Assembly (NCBI RefSeq): GCF_000799565.1
Contig: NZ_JUHB01000001.1
Span: 2,917,501-2,981,500 of the forward strand
Direction: 5' to 3'
Length of the DNA: 64,000 nt
From: Cellulophaga sp. Hel_I_12
GTDB lineage: Bacteria; Bacteroidota; Bacteroidia; Flavobacteriales; Flavobacteriaceae
Shown: positions 7,648 through 16,871 of the stretch, one piece after another
Layout of the letters: each line of letters begins with the position of its first letter
Numbering within the stretch: position 1 is the first letter of the stretch
The notes under the pieces: generated by a model
Seen by the model: only the letters and a program-made list of their open reading frames with translations
What the model was told of the DNA's origin: nothing
The model's database searches: none
Program-made: the position numbers and the translations under genes

Positions 7648-9879
7648 ATGAAAATTCTATCCTTCACAGCAACTACCTTGCTATTTTACATCACGGGATT
7701 GGCACAGACCAACCCACAACAAAAAGATTCAATTAAGCAACAAACCGAACAACTTAAGGAAGTCATCGTTACGGGAAATGTATTATTGGGAAGTAAATTT
7801 GAGGCACAAAACAAAACGGGTTCTGCAACTTATATCTCAAAAGAAGACTTGAAAAAGTTCTCTTTCACCAATATCAACAGAATTTTACGCACGGTTCCAG
7901 GCATCAACATCTATGAAGAAGATGGTTTTGGATTACGCCCAAACATTAGTTTAAGAGGTACTTCGCCTGAGCGCAGCGCAAAAATTAATTTAATGGAAGA
8001 TGGTGTGTTGATTGCACCCGCCCCTTACAGTGCACCAGCTGCCTACTATTTTCCTACTATTGGCAGAATGGAAGCCATAGAGGTGTTAAAAGGAAGCAGC
8101 CAAATACAGTACGGCCCCAACACCACAGGTGGTGCCATAAATATGATATCCTCTCGTATACCGGAAAAATTTTCTGGAAAAGCATCGATTGCTGCCGGAA
8201 ACTATGATTCAAGAAACACCCAATTGGTCTTAGGCAATAGTTTTAAGAATTTTGGGTTTGTGACTGATTATTTCAACTACAGTTCTGATGGTTTTAAGGA
8301 TTTAGACGGTGGTGGCAACACGGGTTTTGACAAGACAGATTATATGGCCAAATTTAGAGTAAACACAAATTTGGATGCCAAAATCTATCAGTCGCTATTG
8401 TTTAAAATCCAATATTCAGAAGAAGAGGCCAACGAGACCTATTTGGGACTTACAGATGCAGATTTTGAGGAAAGTCCTTTTAGAAGATACAGAGCTTCTT
8501 CAGAGGATGTGATGAACGCCAAACACCAACAGTACCAGCTTACCCATTTTATCCGTTTGTCACCATCCCTTGATATAAGGACAACAGGATACCTCAATAG
8601 ATTTAAACGAAATTGGTATAAATTGGATGACGTGAATTTGGGCGAACGCGTAAGTATTAACAACATTTTGTCTTCACCAGAAAATTTTCCTTCAGAATAT
8701 CAAACCCTCATGGGTAACGAGGACACCCAAATGGATGCATTAGGTATAAAGGCCAACAATAGGATTTATACCTCAAACGGAATTCAATCCATTGCTACAC
8801 TAAAATGGGGTAACCAATGGGTACAGCGCTTAGAAGCGGGCATACGTTACCACGAAGATGACGAGGATAGGTTTCAATGGGTGGATAGATATGCGTTTGA
8901 AAACCAAGAATTAATACAGACTACAGTTGGTGAAAAAGGAACAGATGCCAACCGTATAAGCAGTGCCAAAGCACTGGCAGCACATTTACTATACACGGTA
9001 AAAATTGAAAATTTGACTTTGACCCCAGGGTTGCGCTATGAAAACATCACATTAACTAGAATGGATTATGGTACTGATGATCCTTTACGAACAGGTCAAA
9101 ATCTATCGATTAGAGAAAACGAAGTGGATGTCTGGATTCCTGGAATAGGAGCTAATTATAGGTTCAGTAACAACATATCAATATTCGGTGGTGTGCATAA
9201 AGGTTTTTCGCCACCAAGTAATACGCCGGGGCAAAATCCTGAAGAAAGCATTAATTATGAATTGGGTTCCCGATTTAGCCTAAAAGGTTTCACTGGCGAA
9301 GTTGTGGGCTTTTACAATGACTACCAAAACCTACTTGGAAGTGATTTGGCTGCTACAGGTGGCACGGGAAGTCTTGACCAGTTTAATGCAGGTGAAGTAC
9401 GCGTCAGCGGAATTGAATTTTTACTGAATTACAACCTATTATATAATAAGTCAGAAAAATTTAAACTTCCTCTATCGATTTCCTATACCCTCACGGACAC
9501 AGAATTTCTGACCAGTTTTGATAGTAACGAAGATATTTATGGAGTGGTTACCATAGGGGACGAAATACCATACATCGCAAAAAATCAATTAAATGCAACT
9601 TTTGGACTAGAGCATAAGAAATTTGAAGTGAGCTTGAATTCACGATACACAAGCGCTTTCAGAACAAAAGCAGGTGCTGGAACAATCCCAGAAAACTTTA
9701 AAGTAGATTCAAATTTTATAGTGGATTTGTCTGCCCGTTATTTTATTGATGCCAATTTTACCTTGTCATCTAATATTATAAATCTCTTTAATACAACCTA
9801 TGCAGTATCGAGGGTTCCAGCAGGTTTACGTCCTGGACATCCATTTGGGGTTAATTTTTCTGTCGCGTACGGATTTTAA
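7648..9879 (+). CDS. FecA-like TonB-dependent outer-membrane receptor
   Basis: This 743-residue protein has a signal peptide (about 1-20, ending GLAQ), a TonB box (EVIVTG, 38-43), and a plug domain (about 55-165, with TVPGINIYEEDGFGLRPNISLRGTSPERSAKINLMEDG). The 22-stranded barrel ends in an aromatic residue (VAYGF). The plug resembles the ferric dicitrate receptor FecA group. Such receptors import metal chelates using energy from TonB-ExbBD. There is no N-terminal signalling domain and no sigma/anti-sigma pair nearby. The Fur-type boxes around its promoter and its place at the head of a metal-efflux island suggest metal-controlled expression. The substrate (iron, zinc or other chelate) cannot be told from sequence. 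Confidence 0.88.
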   Translation: MKILSFTATTLLFYITGLAQTNPQQKDSIKQQTEQLKEVIVTGNVLLGSKFEAQNKTGSATYISKEDLKKFSFTNINRILRTVPGINIYEEDGFGLRPNISLRGTSPERSAKINLMEDGVLIAPAPYSAPAAYYFPTIGRMEAIEVLKGSSQIQYGPNTTGGAINMISSRIPEKFSGKASIAAGNYDSRNTQLVLGNSFKNFGFVTDYFNYSSDGFKDLDGGGNTGFDKTDYMAKFRVNTNLDAKIYQSLLFKIQYSEEEANETYLGLTDADFEESPFRRYRASSEDVMNAKHQQYQLTHFIRLSPSLDIRTTGYLNRFKRNWYKLDDVNLGERVSINNILSSPENFPSEYQTLMGNEDTQMDALGIKANNRIYTSNGIQSIATLKWGNQWVQRLEAGIRYHEDDEDRFQWVDRYAFENQELIQTTVGEKGTDANRISSAKALAAHLLYTVKIENLTLTPGLRYENITLTRMDYGTDDPLRTGQNLSIRENEVDVWIPGIGANYRFSNNISIFGGVHKGFSPPSNTPGQNPEESINYELGSRFSLKGFTGEVVGFYNDYQNLLGSDLAATGGTGSLDQFNAGEVRVSGIEFLLNYNLLYNKSEKFKLPLSISYTLTDTEFLTSFDSNEDIYGVVTIGDEIPYIAKNQLNATFGLEHKKFEVSLNSRYTSAFRTKAGAGTIPENFKVDSNFIVDLSARYFIDANFTLSSNIINLFNTTYAVSRVPAGLRPGHPFGVNFSVAYGF

Positions 9880-10198
9880 ATTCTTGAAAAGAAATTACTC
9901 AATTTTTAAAAAATAGAACCTTGCCAAATTTTGTATGGATTAGGTTCACTTACTTACCCCTTAATAAACCACTTAATCGAGTACTCTTAAGGGAGGTATG
10001 GGTGTGATATTAGTTACTTTTGTAGCCTTTATTTAACTTTTAATTACCAATACGTCGATAATTGGGGCTTAATAGTTGATTTTAGAGCAAAATACGCAGA
10101 TGGCTCTAATATTTTGATAAGTTAAATCTTATTTTTTATCCCGCTTCAAGTTTTTGCACAACCTGTGCATCGATTAATTTGTATATTTGTCAAACTTT
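9880..10198 (+). promoter_or_regulatory. 319-base intergenic region with promoter and operator candidate
   Basis: No gene is seen here. At the right end a -7 box TATATTTG (10182-10189) lies nine bases before the next start codon. Just upstream is a perfect 6-3-6 palindrome, TGCACA-ACC-TGTGCA (10155-10169), in the -33 to -14 zone where a repressor or activator would act. The nearest -33 TTG overlaps the palindrome, with a spacing of 25, longer than usual. Confidence 0.5.
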
Positions 10199-10594
10199 AT
10201 GAAAATATTCGTTTCCATATCAATGTCGCTTCTATTCTTTTTTCAAGGGATTAGCATAGATATGGACTTTTGTGGGCCAATTAAAGAAATTTCAAGTATT
10301 ATTACCCATTATCAAGACCATAAAGTTTATGGCGACTCTTTCCTTGAATATGTAGTTGAAGATTACATTGACAATGATGCAAAAAATGAAGGGCATCATA
10401 ATAACCCAGTTAAGGAGAATACACCATTTCATTCCCATAATCAATGTTGTCATCCTTTAGTATTAATTAATGCGAACAACAATTCGGCTTTAACCAATCG
10501 ACTAAAGTTTGAAGAGAAAAAACAGTTTAACTTACATAAAGTAAACTTCACTTCCAGATATTTGGAATCGCTTTTCCAACCCCCTAAAGTATAA
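10199..10594 (+). CDS. small secreted Cys/His-containing protein ahead of czcA (HYC_CC_PP-like)
   Basis: This 131-residue protein has a signal peptide (MKIFVSISMSLLFFFQG). The mature part carries a DFC motif (Cys25), a His-rich stretch (EGHHNN...PFHSHNQCCHP with a Cys pair at 83-84), and QPP near the C-terminus (127-129). The layout matches the HYC_CC_PP small proteins found before heavy-metal RND pumps in Flavobacteriia, one of which is at 58455, though the motifs are diverged. I chose the ATG at 10199 because it starts the signal peptide; a TTG four codons earlier overlaps the -7 box. The role is unknown; a periplasmic metal sensor or buffer for the downstream pump is a reasonable guess. 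Confidence 0.65.
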   Translation: MKIFVSISMSLLFFFQGISIDMDFCGPIKEISSIITHYQDHKVYGDSFLEYVVEDYIDNDAKNEGHHNNPVKENTPFHSHNQCCHPLVLINANNNSALTNRLKFEEKKQFNLHKVNFTSRYLESLFQPPKV

Positions 10595-10700
10595 TTCAGT
10601 TTTTTAAGGATAGCTATATCCTTACGTGATGCTTTTCAAAGTAAGCATCACATTATAAACGCATTGCATCTAATTGCATTGCGAGGTTTAAACTGAATTA
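10592..10700 (+). other. multibranched inverted-repeat structure between small gene and czcA
   Basis: An 11-pair outer stem (10592-10602, TAATTCAGTTT, with 10690-10700, AAACTGAATTA) encloses three further inverted repeats. These are AAGGATA/TATATCCTT around 10605-10622, a perfect 9-pair stem GTGATGCTT/AAGCATCAC (10626-10634 with 10643-10651), and a looser CGCATTGCA/TGCATTGCG repeat (about 10660-10683). The structure begins at the stop codon of the small gene and ends 12 bases before the czcA start. It could limit readthrough into the pump gene or stabilise the upstream mRNA. Confidence 0.55.
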
Positions 10701-10711
10701 ATACTTTTTCT

Positions 10712-13700
10712 ATGATTAACAAAATCATTTCATTTTCCATTAATAACAAGTTTATTATTGGGCTCTTTATAGTGGCACTTGTAGGTACGGGCATTTGGTC
10801 TATGGCCACTATAAATCTGGGTTCTGTACCCGATATTACCAACAACCAAGTACAGGTTATTACAGTTGCCCCAAATTTAGGTACTGAAGATATTGAGCAA
10901 TTTGTTACCTATCCGGTAGAATTGGCAATGGCCAATCTTCCTGACGTTATCGAGCTGCGTTCGGTATCCCGTTTTGGGCTGTCCGTGGTTACCATTGTCT
11001 TTAAAGATGAGGCAGGTACATATCTTCCCCGGCAATTGGTGCAAGAGAAATTAACCGAAGTTGCTGGAGAAATCCCCGAAGGCTTCGGCACGCCATTTAT
11101 GGCACCAATAACTACAGGTCTGGGCGAAATCTACCAATACACCTTAAAATTAAAAGAGGGCTACGAAGATAAATACGATGCAATGGAGCTTCGTACCATT
11201 CAGGATTGGATTGTAAAACGTCAAATGGCATTAGTTCCCGGAGTGGTCGAGGTCAATGCTTTTGGAGGTTATGTAAAACAGTATGAAGTTGCCATAAATC
11301 CTAATAAGCTGAAAAGTTTCGGTATTACAATGAATCAGGTATTTGAAGCCTTGAAAGTGAACAATGCCAATACTGGTGGTGCTTACATTGAAAAAAACCA
11401 CCAAGCCAATTTTATCCGTGGCGAAGGATTGGCACGAAGTATCGAGGATTTGGAAAACACAGTTGTGACGACTCAAAATGGAAGTCCTGTTTTAATCCGG
11501 GATGTCGCCGAAAAAGTAGGCTTTGGTAATCAGGTGCGTTATGGTGCGTTTACCCAAGATGGACACGAAACTGTTGGCGGACAAATTTTAATGCTGAAAG
11601 GCGAAAGCCCAGGCAACGTAGTCGAAAATGTGGAGAAGCGCATTGTAGAAATACAAAAATCCCTACCCGAAGGTGTTTACATAGATACATTTTTAAGTCG
11701 AAGTGAACTCATTGGAAGAACCACAAGCACCGTTGAAAAAAACCTTATTGAAGGTTCATTGATTGTGATTTTTGTGCTTGTCTTGCTTTTGGGAAGTTTC
11801 CGTGGTGGCTTGATTACAGCTTCGGTAATCCCTTTATCATTGCTTTTCGCATTTATATTGATGAAACAATTCGGAGTGTGGGCAAATTTAATGTCCTTGG
11901 GGGCAATCGATTTTGGAATCATCGTGGATGGCGCTGTAATTATAGTTGAAGGTATGGTATTCCACATTCATCAACGGATGAAGAAAACCACAACCGCCAT
12001 TGGCCAACCTGAAATGGATGAAATAGCCTATGAATCGGCAAGCACGATGATGAATTCAGCATTTTTTGGTCAGTTAATTATCCTTATTGTATTTACACCA
12101 ATTCTCTTTTTGACTGGTGTAGAAGGAAAAATGTTCCGTCCAATGGCATTTACTTTTGGATTTGCCGTTTTAGGAGCGATTATCCTTTGTCTTACTTATG
12201 TTCCAATGATTTCAGCACTATTCCTAAAACCTGCTAAAAATCAGAATAGTTGGTTTGCCAAATTTGAAAACAAGATTGATAGGTTCAGTGATAAAATAAT
12301 GTCCGGTTTAAACAGAGGGTATGTACCATTGCTCAATTTTGCACTTCGCTTTCGAGCTGGTGTCGTGATTGGCGCAGTTGCTCTATTACTGATTGCAGGA
12401 TTTATTTTCAGCAATATGGGTGGCGAATTCATACCTAAATTTGATGAGGGCGATATTGCGTTTCAGGCTTTGATAAAACCGGGGAGCAGTCTTACCGAGT
12501 CTATTGAGGCTTCAAAAAAACTTCAAAATTTAATCAATGAATTTCCCGAGGTAAAAACGGTAATTTCAAGGATTGGTGTGGCCGAAATACCAACAGACCC
12601 AATGCCTATGGACATTGCCGATAGTTACATTATTCTTGAAAAAGATAAGAGTAAATGGACTTCCGCAGATAGCAAAGAAGAACTCATAGAAAAAATTCAA
12701 GAAAAAATTTCAGTCGTTCCCGGCGTAAATTTCGTATTTACCCAACCTGTAGAACTTCGTTTTAATGAATTGCTTACAGGGGTTCGTGAGGACGTGGCAA
12801 TTAAATTGTACGGCGAGGATTTAGAAGTGTTAGCCGACAAGGTACAGGAAATCGCAGCGGTCATCAGAACCGTTCCTGGAGCGGCTGACCTCAATGTAGA
12901 AGCTACAAGCGGTTTGCCACAAATGACGGTGGTGTATAACCGTGCGAAAATGGCACAATACGGTGTAACCGTTGACAAGCTGAACGATTATGTGAGTGCT
13001 TCATTTTCTGGAGAACAGGCAAGTGTGATTTTTGAAGGCGAAAAAAGGTTTGATGTGGTCATTCGGTTGGCGAAGGAATTTCGACAAGATATCAACAGTC
13101 TTAAAAATCTTTATATCGATTTACCAAACGGAGCGCAAGTGCCTTTAAAGGAGGTTGCAGATATCAGCTATAAGCCAGGACCAATGCAAATTTCAAGGGA
13201 CAATACCTCTCGCCGTATTTCGGTTGGGGTCAATGTTCGTGGGCGCGATGTAAAATCGATGGTCGAGGAAATACAGCAAAAATTGGAAACACAGGTAAAA
13301 TTGCCACCTGGTTATTTTGTAACCTACGGAGGTTCTTTCGAAAACCTTCAACGTGCTTCAGACCGATTGATGATTGTAGTGCCTATTGCACTTTTCCTAA
13401 TATTCATATTGCTCTATTTTGCATTGAGTTCGTTCTCGCAATCACTAATGATTTATATGGCAGTGCCTTTGGCGGCCATTGGAGGTGTCTTTGCACTATT
13501 GATACGAGGAATGCCTTTTAGTATATCGGCAGGTGTTGGTTTTATTGTGCTCTTTGGAGTTGCGGTTTTAAACGGATTGGTACTGATAAACAAATTCAAC
13601 GAATTAAAAGAAAGTGGAATGACAGACTTAAAAAAACGAATATACGAGGCAACACACGAACGCTTACGTCCAATTTTGCTTACGGCAACGGCGGCCATTA

Positions 13701-15124
13701 TGGGCTTTATCCCAATGGCGATTTCTACCTCTGGCGGGGCAGAAGTGCAGCGACCATTGGCAACGGTGGTTATTGGCGGATTGATAACAGCAACATTTTT
13801 AACGCTTGTGGTCCTTCCTGTATTATATTATTGGCTCGAATCGAGAAAGGAACGAAACAATAACGATGGAGGTGTAAGTTATGTCAATAAATCAACCAAC
13901 ATTGTAACCGTATTATTGATGGTTGGCGGTTTGATGGCTTCTGGAACTGCATTTGCCCAAGACACCAATCCAGATGCAACAATGTCAAAGGTCTTAACAG
14001 TAAATGAGGCTGTTGCTATGGCAAAACAGAATTATCCTTCGCTTAAGGAAAGTCAAGCTTTAATCGAAAGAGAACAGGCTCTGAAAGGAACAAGTTTTGA
14101 TTTAGGAAGTACCTCTTTATATACCGGTAGAGAAGACCAAGGGTTACAACAAGGAATATTGCGTACCTATGGCGTACAACAGGGCAATATTGATTTGCTT
14201 TCCGGTTTTTCAAAATCCAAATTTTATAAAGAACGGGTTAAATTGGGCGAAAAATTCTATGCTGTCAATGAGCAGCAATTGATTCGTAATGTGATGCAGG
14301 CGTATGACCTTATCAATTATAACAAAGCACAATTGCGTTTTGCGGAACAGTTGGACAGTGTTTATGCCAACTTTAGGACGGCTGCCGAATTGCGTTATGA
14401 TACAGGGGAAACGGGCAAGCTGGAATTTATCGCCGCCTCTTCCGAATATCAGCAGATTCAGGTATTACGACAGCAAGCCTATGACGATATAGAAATCGCC
14501 AAAAGGGCATTGAAGCAGTATTTGGGCATCGACCAAGAAATTGAAACGGTCGGACTGCCCTACGGCACAATTAATTTTATGAGTGTTTTGGATTCAACTT
14601 CGATGGCCAACAACCCAATATTGCAGTATTCGATGCAGAATGCGGAAGTAAGCAAAGCGAATATCGGTGTGGAGAAAGCACAGTTCCTACCAAAATTCAG
14701 CATAAGTTATGATAAACTGAAATACAACGATGTGTCTGGCTTTAGCGCATATCAAGCAGGTATCAGCATTCCGCTTTGGTTCTTTCCTCAAAAATCAAGG
14801 GTTAAAGCTGCCAAGGCAGATGCAATGGTAGTCGAAAACCAGTATTTGGAACAGAAGGCAATAACTGAAAGTAGGGTTTCCCAACTTTTAAAATCTTTAG
14901 AAAAAACCCAAAAGACCCTTGATTATTATCAAGAAGGAGCTTTACTATTGGCCGAAGAACAGATTTCGACAGCTGAACTTGCTTCAAAAGAAGGCGAAAT
15001 AGATTATGTGAATTATATCACGATCCTGAACAGTGCCATTCGTATAAAGCAGAGTCATTTACAATTTATAAATCAGTATAACCAACAAGCTATTGAGCTA
15101 CAATATCAATTGGGCAATTTATAA
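10712..15124 (+). CDS. czcA: CzcA-type heavy-metal RND pump fused to a TolC-like outer-membrane factor
   Basis: This 1470-residue fusion expels divalent cations by proton exchange. Residues 1-1050 are a complete RND permease with 12 membrane helices. The TM4 proton-relay signature DFGIIVDGAVIIVE has Asp400 and Asp406, typical of Zn/Co/Cd (HME1) pumps. The pore-domain segment RFNELLTGVREDVAIKLYGEDL is also typical of CzcA. A second secretion-like hydrophobic helix (TVLLMVGGLMASGTAFAQ, about 1067-1085) leads into a 385-residue TolC/OEP domain with long coiled helices. This joins the inner-membrane pump and the outer-membrane channel in one reading frame, an arrangement seen in Bacteroidota; the chain may be cleaved after the internal signal. 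The adaptor gene follows directly. Confidence 0.93.
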   Translation: MINKIISFSINNKFIIGLFIVALVGTGIWSMATINLGSVPDITNNQVQVITVAPNLGTEDIEQFVTYPVELAMANLPDVIELRSVSRFGLSVVTIVFKDEAGTYLPRQLVQEKLTEVAGEIPEGFGTPFMAPITTGLGEIYQYTLKLKEGYEDKYDAMELRTIQDWIVKRQMALVPGVVEVNAFGGYVKQYEVAINPNKLKSFGITMNQVFEALKVNNANTGGAYIEKNHQANFIRGEGLARSIEDLENTVVTTQNGSPVLIRDVAEKVGFGNQVRYGAFTQDGHETVGGQILMLKGESPGNVVENVEKRIVEIQKSLPEGVYIDTFLSRSELIGRTTSTVEKNLIEGSLIVIFVLVLLLGSFRGGLITASVIPLSLLFAFILMKQFGVWANLMSLGAIDFGIIVDGAVIIVEGMVFHIHQRMKKTTTAIGQPEMDEIAYESASTMMNSAFFGQLIILIVFTPILFLTGVEGKMFRPMAFTFGFAVLGAIILCLTYVPMISALFLKPAKNQNSWFAKFENKIDRFSDKIMSGLNRGYVPLLNFALRFRAGVVIGAVALLLIAGFIFSNMGGEFIPKFDEGDIAFQALIKPGSSLTESIEASKKLQNLINEFPEVKTVISRIGVAEIPTDPMPMDIADSYIILEKDKSKWTSADSKEELIEKIQEKISVVPGVNFVFTQPVELRFNELLTGVREDVAIKLYGEDLEVLADKVQEIAAVIRTVPGAADLNVEATSGLPQMTVVYNRAKMAQYGVTVDKLNDYVSASFSGEQASVIFEGEKRFDVVIRLAKEFRQDINSLKNLYIDLPNGAQVPLKEVADISYKPGPMQISRDNTSRRISVGVNVRGRDVKSMVEEIQQKLETQVKLPPGYFVTYGGSFENLQRASDRLMIVVPIALFLIFILLYFALSSFSQSLMIYMAVPLAAIGGVFALLIRGMPFSISAGVGFIVLFGVAVLNGLVLINKFNELKESGMTDLKKRIYEATHERLRPILLTATAAIMGFIPMAISTSGGAEVQRPLATVVIGGLITATFLTLVVLPVLYYWLESRKERNNNDGGVSYVNKSTNIVTVLLMVGGLMASGTAFAQDTNPDATMSKVLTVNEAVAMAKQNYPSLKESQALIEREQALKGTSFDLGSTSLYTGREDQGLQQGILRTYGVQQGNIDLLSGFSKSKFYKERVKLGEKFYAVNEQQLIRNVMQAYDLINYNKAQLRFAEQLDSVYANFRTAAELRYDTGETGKLEFIAASSEYQQIQVLRQQAYDDIEIAKRALKQYLGIDQEIETVGLPYGTINFMSVLDSTSMANNPILQYSMQNAEVSKANIGVEKAQFLPKFSISYDKLKYNDVSGFSAYQAGISIPLWFFPQKSRVKAAKADAMVVENQYLEQKAITESRVSQLLKSLEKTQKTLDYYQEGALLLAEEQISTAELASKEGEIDYVNYITILNSAIRIKQSHLQFINQYNQQAIELQYQLGNL

Positions 15125-15140
15125 CCTTAAAAAAAGAGAA

Positions 15141-16403
15141 ATGAAAAATATACTATTAGTAAGTACCGTATTATTTACACTTATGTTTATGAGCTGTAAC
15201 GATGCCCAAAAATCTGAACTTGGGCATAACGAAGCTGAAGGCGTATCAAAAACCAATGAAGTTGGAGAAGATGCACACGGCGAAGAAGGCCACGTTGAAG
15301 GAGAAGAGGAAGAAGGTGGTCACAGCGAGGAAGAAGGCGTTGTCGAACTCACAAAGCAACAGGCCGAAACCATAGGTTTGGAAATGAAACCTTTGGAGGA
15401 ACGCAATTTAGGGAACAACATTAAAGTAACAGGAACGCTGGAACTTTTCCCACAGGACAAGGCGAACATAAGTCCTTTTGTTGGTGGAAATGTGAGTTCC
15501 ATAAAAGTAATCCCTGGAGATAACGTAAAGAAAGGTCAGGTGTTGGCATATATAGAACACCCAGATATCATTGCAATGCAACAAGATTATCAGGAAAAAA
15601 ATGACGAACTGGTCTTTTTGAAACAGGATTTTGAACGTAAGCAGACCCTTTATGATAAAGGTGTTTCTTCTGGCAAGGAATTTCAGATGGCGCAGTCAAA
15701 ATTTCGTTCCACAACATCCAGCGTCAATGGTTTGCGGTCCCAGTTGAGACTGTTGGGCATTAACCCGGACAAAGTGGCGGAAGGCCAAATATATTCCGCT
15801 GTTCCCATTACCTCGCCTATAAGTGGGTATGTGGATGAAGTAATGATTAGCCTTGGCGATTACGTGGCACAACAATCCAAAATGTTCTCGATAAGCGACA
15901 ATTCAAAAATCTATGTCAACTTCAAAGTATATGAAAAAGACATAAAGCAAATCAAGCAGGGGCAACAGATATATTTTTCCACGGCCTCTCGTCCAGATGA
16001 ACTGCTTAAGGCAACCGTTCGGTCTGTAGGTAAAACCTTTGAGACAGACCCAAAAGCTTTGGAAGTTCTGGCAGATATTGAAAACAAGGATAAAAACCTA
16101 TTGCCAGGTATGTACGTGGAAGGACGCATAGTGCAGGGCGAGAAAAAGGGTTTCGCCGTTCCGGAAGCTGCCATTATAAAAGAAGGCGAGCAATCCTTCA
16201 TTTTCATTTTGGATGAAGATGAAGAAATGAAAGCGGGCAAAATGAAATTCAAAATGATACCCGTAACGGTCGGTATTACTGATTTAGGCTTTGTTGAAGT
16301 CAATCTTCCTGCCGAAGTTTCAAAGGATGCCAAAGTCGTGATAAACGGAGCTTATAACCTGTCTTCGGAAATGGTCAAGGGCGAACTGGAACACGGACAT
16401 TAA
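15141..16403 (+). CDS. czcB: RND periplasmic adaptor (membrane-fusion) lipoprotein
   Basis: This 420-residue protein links the RND permease to the outer-membrane channel. It has a lipobox (LMFMSCN, Cys19). An unusually Glu- and His-rich segment follows (about 28-68, with HGEEGHVEGEEEEGGHSEEE) that probably binds metal. Next are the barrel-sandwich, hairpin and beta-barrel domains of the CusB/CzcB family (GTLELFPQDKANISPFVGG; SPISGYVDEVMISLGDYV). The start at 15141 is chosen because it begins the signal peptide; upstream codons in the same frame overlap the end of czcA. The two genes are 16 bases apart and surely form one operon. Confidence 0.92.
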   Translation: MKNILLVSTVLFTLMFMSCNDAQKSELGHNEAEGVSKTNEVGEDAHGEEGHVEGEEEEGGHSEEEGVVELTKQQAETIGLEMKPLEERNLGNNIKVTGTLELFPQDKANISPFVGGNVSSIKVIPGDNVKKGQVLAYIEHPDIIAMQQDYQEKNDELVFLKQDFERKQTLYDKGVSSGKEFQMAQSKFRSTTSSVNGLRSQLRLLGINPDKVAEGQIYSAVPITSPISGYVDEVMISLGDYVAQQSKMFSISDNSKIYVNFKVYEKDIKQIKQGQQIYFSTASRPDELLKATVRSVGKTFETDPKALEVLADIENKDKNLLPGMYVEGRIVQGEKKGFAVPEAAIIKEGEQSFIFILDEDEEMKAGKMKFKMIPVTVGITDLGFVEVNLPAEVSKDAKVVINGAYNLSSEMVKGELEHGH

Positions 16404-16517
16404 TTCAATAACAATCAAAGGTTTTGAGTCCGAGTTTGTTATAGTCTTAATTAGTTAGTTAAAAATTAAAAAACAAGCTCGGTTCAAAATCGATTAAAAC
16501 ATAAAAATATTTTTAAG

Positions 16518-16856
16518 ATGAAAGAAATAAAAGCATTTGTAAAACCGAACCGAATCCAAAGAGTCATTGAAGCACTATCAGATAATGGATTTGAAAGTAT
16601 GACCCTTTCACAAGCAGAAGGTACTGGCGCATTCAAGGCAAAAGGTGCAAGACCTTCGTTGGATTTTCGTATTACCGATAGTCCTGTGGTTAAGCTGGAA
16701 TTGGTCTGTCAAAATGAGGAAGCCCAAGCTGCCATTGAAATAATTTTAAAAAATGGCAAAACGGAAGAACCTGGAGACGGCATTATCTATATAGCAAATA
16801 TTGAAGATGCCTTTCAGATTAAAACTGGGGATTCCTTAAAACGGTACGACCTATAA
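16518..16856 (+). CDS. PII-like signalling protein linked to metal efflux
   Basis: This 112-residue protein has the PII fold signature: N-terminal strand MKEIKAFVKPNRIQRVIEAL and the B-loop region KTEEPGDGIIYIANIEDAF (about 79-97), close to the classical TGxxGDGKIFV. The T-loop (about 36-55) is shorter and lacks the tyrosine modified in GlnB. PII-like proteins next to heavy-metal RND pumps form a known subgroup distinct from nitrogen regulators. A role in sensing nucleotide or metal for the upstream pump is inferred. It lies 114 bases after the adaptor gene. Confidence 0.85.
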   Translation: MKEIKAFVKPNRIQRVIEALSDNGFESMTLSQAEGTGAFKAKGARPSLDFRITDSPVVKLELVCQNEEAQAAIEIILKNGKTEEPGDGIIYIANIEDAFQIKTGDSLKRYDL

Positions 16857-16871
16857 AACACTTCAGTACAA

